Positions 13,770 through 14,186 of a DNA stretch of 14,186 nucleotides are shown here, one piece after another. The stretch covers positions 1-14,186 of the forward strand of contig SCTL01000557.1 of the NCBI GenBank assembly GCA_004297495.1, in the 5' to 3' direction. The translations under genes were made by a program, and so were the position numbers. Position 1 is the stretch's first letter. Every line of letters begins with the position of its first letter. The notes beneath the pieces are model-generated. The model worked only from the letters and a program-made list of their open reading frames with translations. It ran no database searches and was not told the origin of the DNA. The DNA is from Verrucomicrobiota bacterium. GTDB lineage: Bacteria; Verrucomicrobiota; Verrucomicrobiia; Limisphaerales; JADLHS01.

Positions 13770-13798
13770 TTTCGCCCCCAGTGCCCGCGCACTAACCT
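13770..13798 (+). promoter_or_regulatory. Possible leaderless promoter of the gmhA-like gene
   Basis: TAACCT (13793-13798) stands exactly six bases before the ATG at 13805, as at 10896. The -35 region, with 17-base spacing, is TTTCGC, which is weak. The bases before the ATG (ACTAACCTGCCCGC) closely match ACTAGCCTGCGGCG before the other gene. Confidence 0.4.
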
Positions 13799-13804
13799 GC
13801 CCGC

Positions 13805-14186
13805 ATGAGTCCGCTCCAACGCGCCATCGAAGACAGCATCGCCACGCTCCGCACATTGCCCGCGCTGGAACAGCAACTCGCCCAGGCGGCGCAAATGGTT
13901 TTGCGCTGCCTGCGCGGCGGTCACAAGCTGCTCATCTGCGGCAACGGCGGCAGCGCGTCGGACGCAACTCATCTCGCGACTGAGTTTCTTTGCCGTTTTC
14001 AAGAGGATCGCCGGCCGTATCCCGCCATTTCGCTCACGGCCAACGGCGAATTCATGACCGCCGTCTGCAACGATTACGGAGCGGACGAAATTTTTGCGCG
14101 GCAGGTGCGGGGATTGGGTGCGAAAGGCGACGTGCTGATTGCGCTCACCACGAGCGGCAACTCAAAAAATGTTCTGCGCGCGCTCG
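13805..14186 (+). CDS. gmhA: Phosphoheptose isomerase (GmhA-like SIS domain), partial at the window edge
   Basis: The first 127 residues are visible; the frame is open at the right edge. The SIS sugar-phosphate-binding signature LLICGNGGSASDATHLATEFLCRF, then PYPAISLTANGEFMTAVCNDYGADEIFARQVRGLGAKGDVLIALTTSGNSKNVLRAL, matches D-sedoheptulose-7-phosphate isomerase. This enzyme makes D-glycero-D-manno-heptose 7-phosphate for the lipopolysaccharide inner core. The Glu of ATEF corresponds to the active-site Glu of GmhA; the catalytic His would lie past the edge. A related SIS protein such as DiaA is the main alternative. It starts 42 bp after the kinase stop, possibly from its own leaderless promoter. 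With the LptF/G-type permease it points to an envelope gene group. Confidence 0.88.
   Translation, partial: MSPLQRAIEDSIATLRTLPALEQQLAQAAQMVLRCLRGGHKLLICGNGGSASDATHLATEFLCRFQEDRRPYPAISLTANGEFMTAVCNDYGADEIFARQVRGLGAKGDVLIALTTSGNSKNVLRAL

Overview
The window looks like chromosomal DNA of a Gram-negative, GC-rich bacterium, most likely from the Verrucomicrobiota or a neighbouring PVC lineage. The pointers are: genes for an outer membrane (an LptF/LptG-type permease and a phosphoheptose isomerase); rplM-rpsI followed by arginine-biosynthesis genes; a large secreted polysaccharide-degrading enzyme; almost no Shine-Dalgarno sequences; and dispersed short repeats (TCAACAT heptamers and a CACGAAACA inverted repeat) of kinds I associate with this group. 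The assignment is an inference; no marker search was possible.

Minus-strand block (right to left, 10736 to 3). A promoter at about 10709-10736 drives rplM and rpsI, which end at a textbook intrinsic terminator (9760-9789). A GNAT acetyltransferase follows, its ATG only five bases past the terminator T-run. After a ~99 bp inverted repeat comes a tightly packed run: argC, an AT-rich orphan gene, a SAM-dependent methyltransferase and a PhzF-like epimerase. A second inverted repeat separates it from argJ. Then come a NicO/UreH-like metal transporter with a His-rich loop, an 1133-residue secreted protein fusing a GH43-like domain to a GH35 beta-galactosidase, and tRNA-Val(GAC).

Plus-strand block (10873 to the right edge). 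An LptF/LptG-type permease overlaps by ATGA a soluble histidine kinase with two GAF domains, and a phosphoheptose isomerase (gmhA-like) runs off the window. The permease and the isomerase each have TANCCT exactly six bases before ATG, which suggests leaderless transcription. The block appears devoted to the cell envelope.

The most unusual features are the GH43-GH35 fusion and the small repeats tied to gene boundaries. A heptamer array lies inside the argJ reading frame, a second is the entire rplM-rpsI spacer, and a third lies between rplM and the permease. The first and third share 26 identical bases. Both inverted repeats, and the heptamer array behind rplM, contain the stop codon of the gene they follow. 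I found no CRISPR array, transposase, phage gene or recognisable defence system.
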